Positions 63,227 through 64,000 of a stretch of 64,000 nucleotides of DNA are shown here, in pieces; position 1 is the stretch's first letter, and each line of letters opens with the position of its first letter. The stretch comes from an uncultured Thioclava sp. (GTDB taxonomy: Bacteria; Pseudomonadota; Alphaproteobacteria; Rhodobacterales; Rhodobacteraceae): NCBI RefSeq assembly GCF_913064665.1, contig NZ_CAJYBT010000008.1, forward strand, positions 52,541 to 116,540. The letters run 5' to 3'. The notes under the pieces are model-generated. The model was given only the letters and a program-made list of their open reading frames with translations, was not told where the DNA came from and ran no database searches. The translations under genes were made by a program, and so were the position numbers.

Positions 63227-64000
63227 TTGAAACATATTATAGTCACATCCGGGCCGATCGGAGTCGGAAAATCACTTTTTTTAGCGGAAATTGAGAAACG
63301 ACCCAAGGTAGAGCGTGTTTCGACACGCAAGCATATTCTTGAAGTCACGAAATGTGAGAATGAACGAGGTGCACTCCAGCGGGCAGGAGATCAACTCGAC
63401 TTGGACACCGATGGAAAATGGGTCGCTGACGCTGTCGAGCGCGCGATCAAGAATGCCGACTCAGTCGAAATTTTCCTTGTGGACTCTGCAAGAATTGAGA
63501 GCCAGATAACCGAACTTCGGAGACGTTTTGGTGAATCAGTCTTCCATGTGCATTTGACAGCCGCAGATGAGGAGTTGGAACGTCGCTACACGCTACGTAA
63601 ACAGGAACTTAAGGAATTTCCAACTTACCAAGAAGCTGTCATCCACGGCACAGAGAAAGGTGTCAGCGAGCTGGCGAAGATAGCGGACCTGTCCCTAAAT
63701 ACTGATCATATTGATGCAAAAAGTCTTGCGAATTCGGCGATAACCTGGCGTGGGATTGCTTCGATGCCATATGATCCGAAACGGCTGGTAGATGTCATTG
63801 TTGGCGGTCAGTACGGCAGTGAAGGTAAGGGAAACGTCTGTGCACATATCGCGGCTGACTACGGTGCCCTTGTCCGGATCGGCGGGCCCAATGCAGGACA
63901 TCGAGTAGCTGAACCACCTTATAAGTATGTCCAACTTCCATCCGGTACAGGAGCTAACCCGACTGCAGAGGTGATGATTGGCGCAGGCTCGACTATCTGG
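63227..64000 (+). CDS. P-loop kinase domain fused to adenylosuccinate-synthetase-like domain (PurZ-like; cut by window end)
   Basis: 258 codons are visible and the frame is open at the window edge. Start: TTG at 63227 with GGAG seven bases upstream. Residues 1-175 form a small P-loop nucleotide kinase-like domain: Walker A GPIGVGKS (9-16) and a lid-like arginine region (ELERRYTLRKQE, 116-127). From residue 187 a PurA-type domain begins: VDVIVGGQYGSEGKG (188-202) then RIGGPNAGH (217-225). In PurA the loop reads GDEGKG with an essential aspartate; here it is Ser198. The phage enzyme PurZ, which makes 2-aminoadenine nucleotides from dGMP, also lacks that aspartate as I recall. The GTP-binding lysine and NAGH histidine are kept. 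Confidence 0.82.
   Translation, partial: MKHIIVTSGPIGVGKSLFLAEIEKRPKVERVSTRKHILEVTKCENERGALQRAGDQLDLDTDGKWVADAVERAIKNADSVEIFLVDSARIESQITELRRRFGESVFHVHLTAADEELERRYTLRKQELKEFPTYQEAVIHGTEKGVSELAKIADLSLNTDHIDAKSLANSAITWRGIASMPYDPKRLVDVIVGGQYGSEGKGNVCAHIAADYGALVRIGGPNAGHRVAEPPYKYVQLPSGTGANPTAEVMIGAGSTIW

Larger units (their letters stand above)
62440..64000. other. AT-richer accessory segment, left edge of a likely island
   Basis: Codon choice and base composition differ from the rest of the window: many AT-rich codons (AAA, GAA, ATT, AAT), against the strong G/C third-position bias before 62100. It contains two divergent nucleotide-metabolism genes. No tRNA, integrase or insertion sequence is visible at the boundary, and the right end is beyond the window. 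Confidence 0.6.

Noticed and set aside
63214..63292. ATG at 63214 as the start of the kinase-PurA gene
   Set aside because: It is in a different frame and hits a stop after 26 codons; the TTG at 63227 with GGAG upstream opens the correct frame.

Overview
The window looks like a stretch of chromosome from a GC-rich alphaproteobacterium of the family Rhodobacteraceae (Rhodobacter/Roseobacter relatives). This rests on recognised protein families (DUF2794, DUF1285, a Hint-domain protein, CarD, the seven-iron ferredoxin FdxA, a Suv3-like helicase next to an S4 protein, glcDEF, an Anbu operon) and on a recurring intergenic repeat containing CTCCGGCGGGAGTATTT. No rRNA, tRNA or CRISPR array was found. 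Most of the window is ordinary housekeeping and accessory metabolism, densely packed with many 1-17 base gene overlaps.

Layout. 0-2.7 kb: the 3' end of polA, a cation efflux protein, and hydroxypyruvate isomerase with a DUF1285 gene. 3.3-10.1 kb: a four-gene overlapping operon (MoxR ATPase, DUF58, BatA-like/DUF4159 membrane protein, glutamine-amidotransferase-like membrane protein). 10.1-21.2 kb: glutathione-dependent formaldehyde dehydrogenase, an I78 inhibitor-like lipoprotein, cytochrome c', DUF2794, an NlpC/P60 peptidase overlapping an M17 aminopeptidase, beta-carbonic anhydrase, a DUF4139 protein, an orphan ModE-like regulator, a broken transporter gene, and a glycosyltransferase pair including a sialyltransferase-like GT29 protein. 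21.3-28.7 kb: asd, a small heat-shock gene with a sigma-32-type promoter and a ROSE-like leader, two tandem secreted trypsin-like proteases, and glcD-glcE-glcF. 28.7-41.5 kb: DUF599, thiBPQ under a TPP riboswitch, a dicarboxylate symporter, aroC, a solitary transglutaminase, ubiK, lgt-midA-pgeF, a 53-residue basic protein, and a Hint protein. 41.6-47.5 kb: pepF and then the Anbu operon (circularly permuted ATP-grasp, alpha-E, transglutaminase, Anbu protease). 47.5-62.1 kb: a lysophospholipase-like hydrolase with SCP2, a TPR protein, the helicase and S4 pair, fdxA, carD, a CPA2 antiporter, a large Pro/Ala-rich membrane protein split by one in-frame stop, metY, a glycosyltransferase-like protein, and a small secreted protein.

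The last 1.5 kb differs from the rest. It is visibly richer in A+T and holds two divergent genes: an HD-domain nucleotide phosphohydrolase, and a gene cut by the window edge that fuses an N-terminal P-loop kinase domain to an adenylosuccinate-synthetase-like domain. In the second domain the catalytic motif GDEGKG reads GSEGKG. An HD phosphohydrolase beside an Asp-to-Ser PurA homologue recalls the phage DatZ/PurZ pair that makes 2-aminoadenine DNA. Here it sits in a bacterial-looking context, with an unusual kinase fusion. I consider this the strongest candidate for an undescribed nucleotide-modification or defence system, but the right-hand part of the locus lies outside the window.
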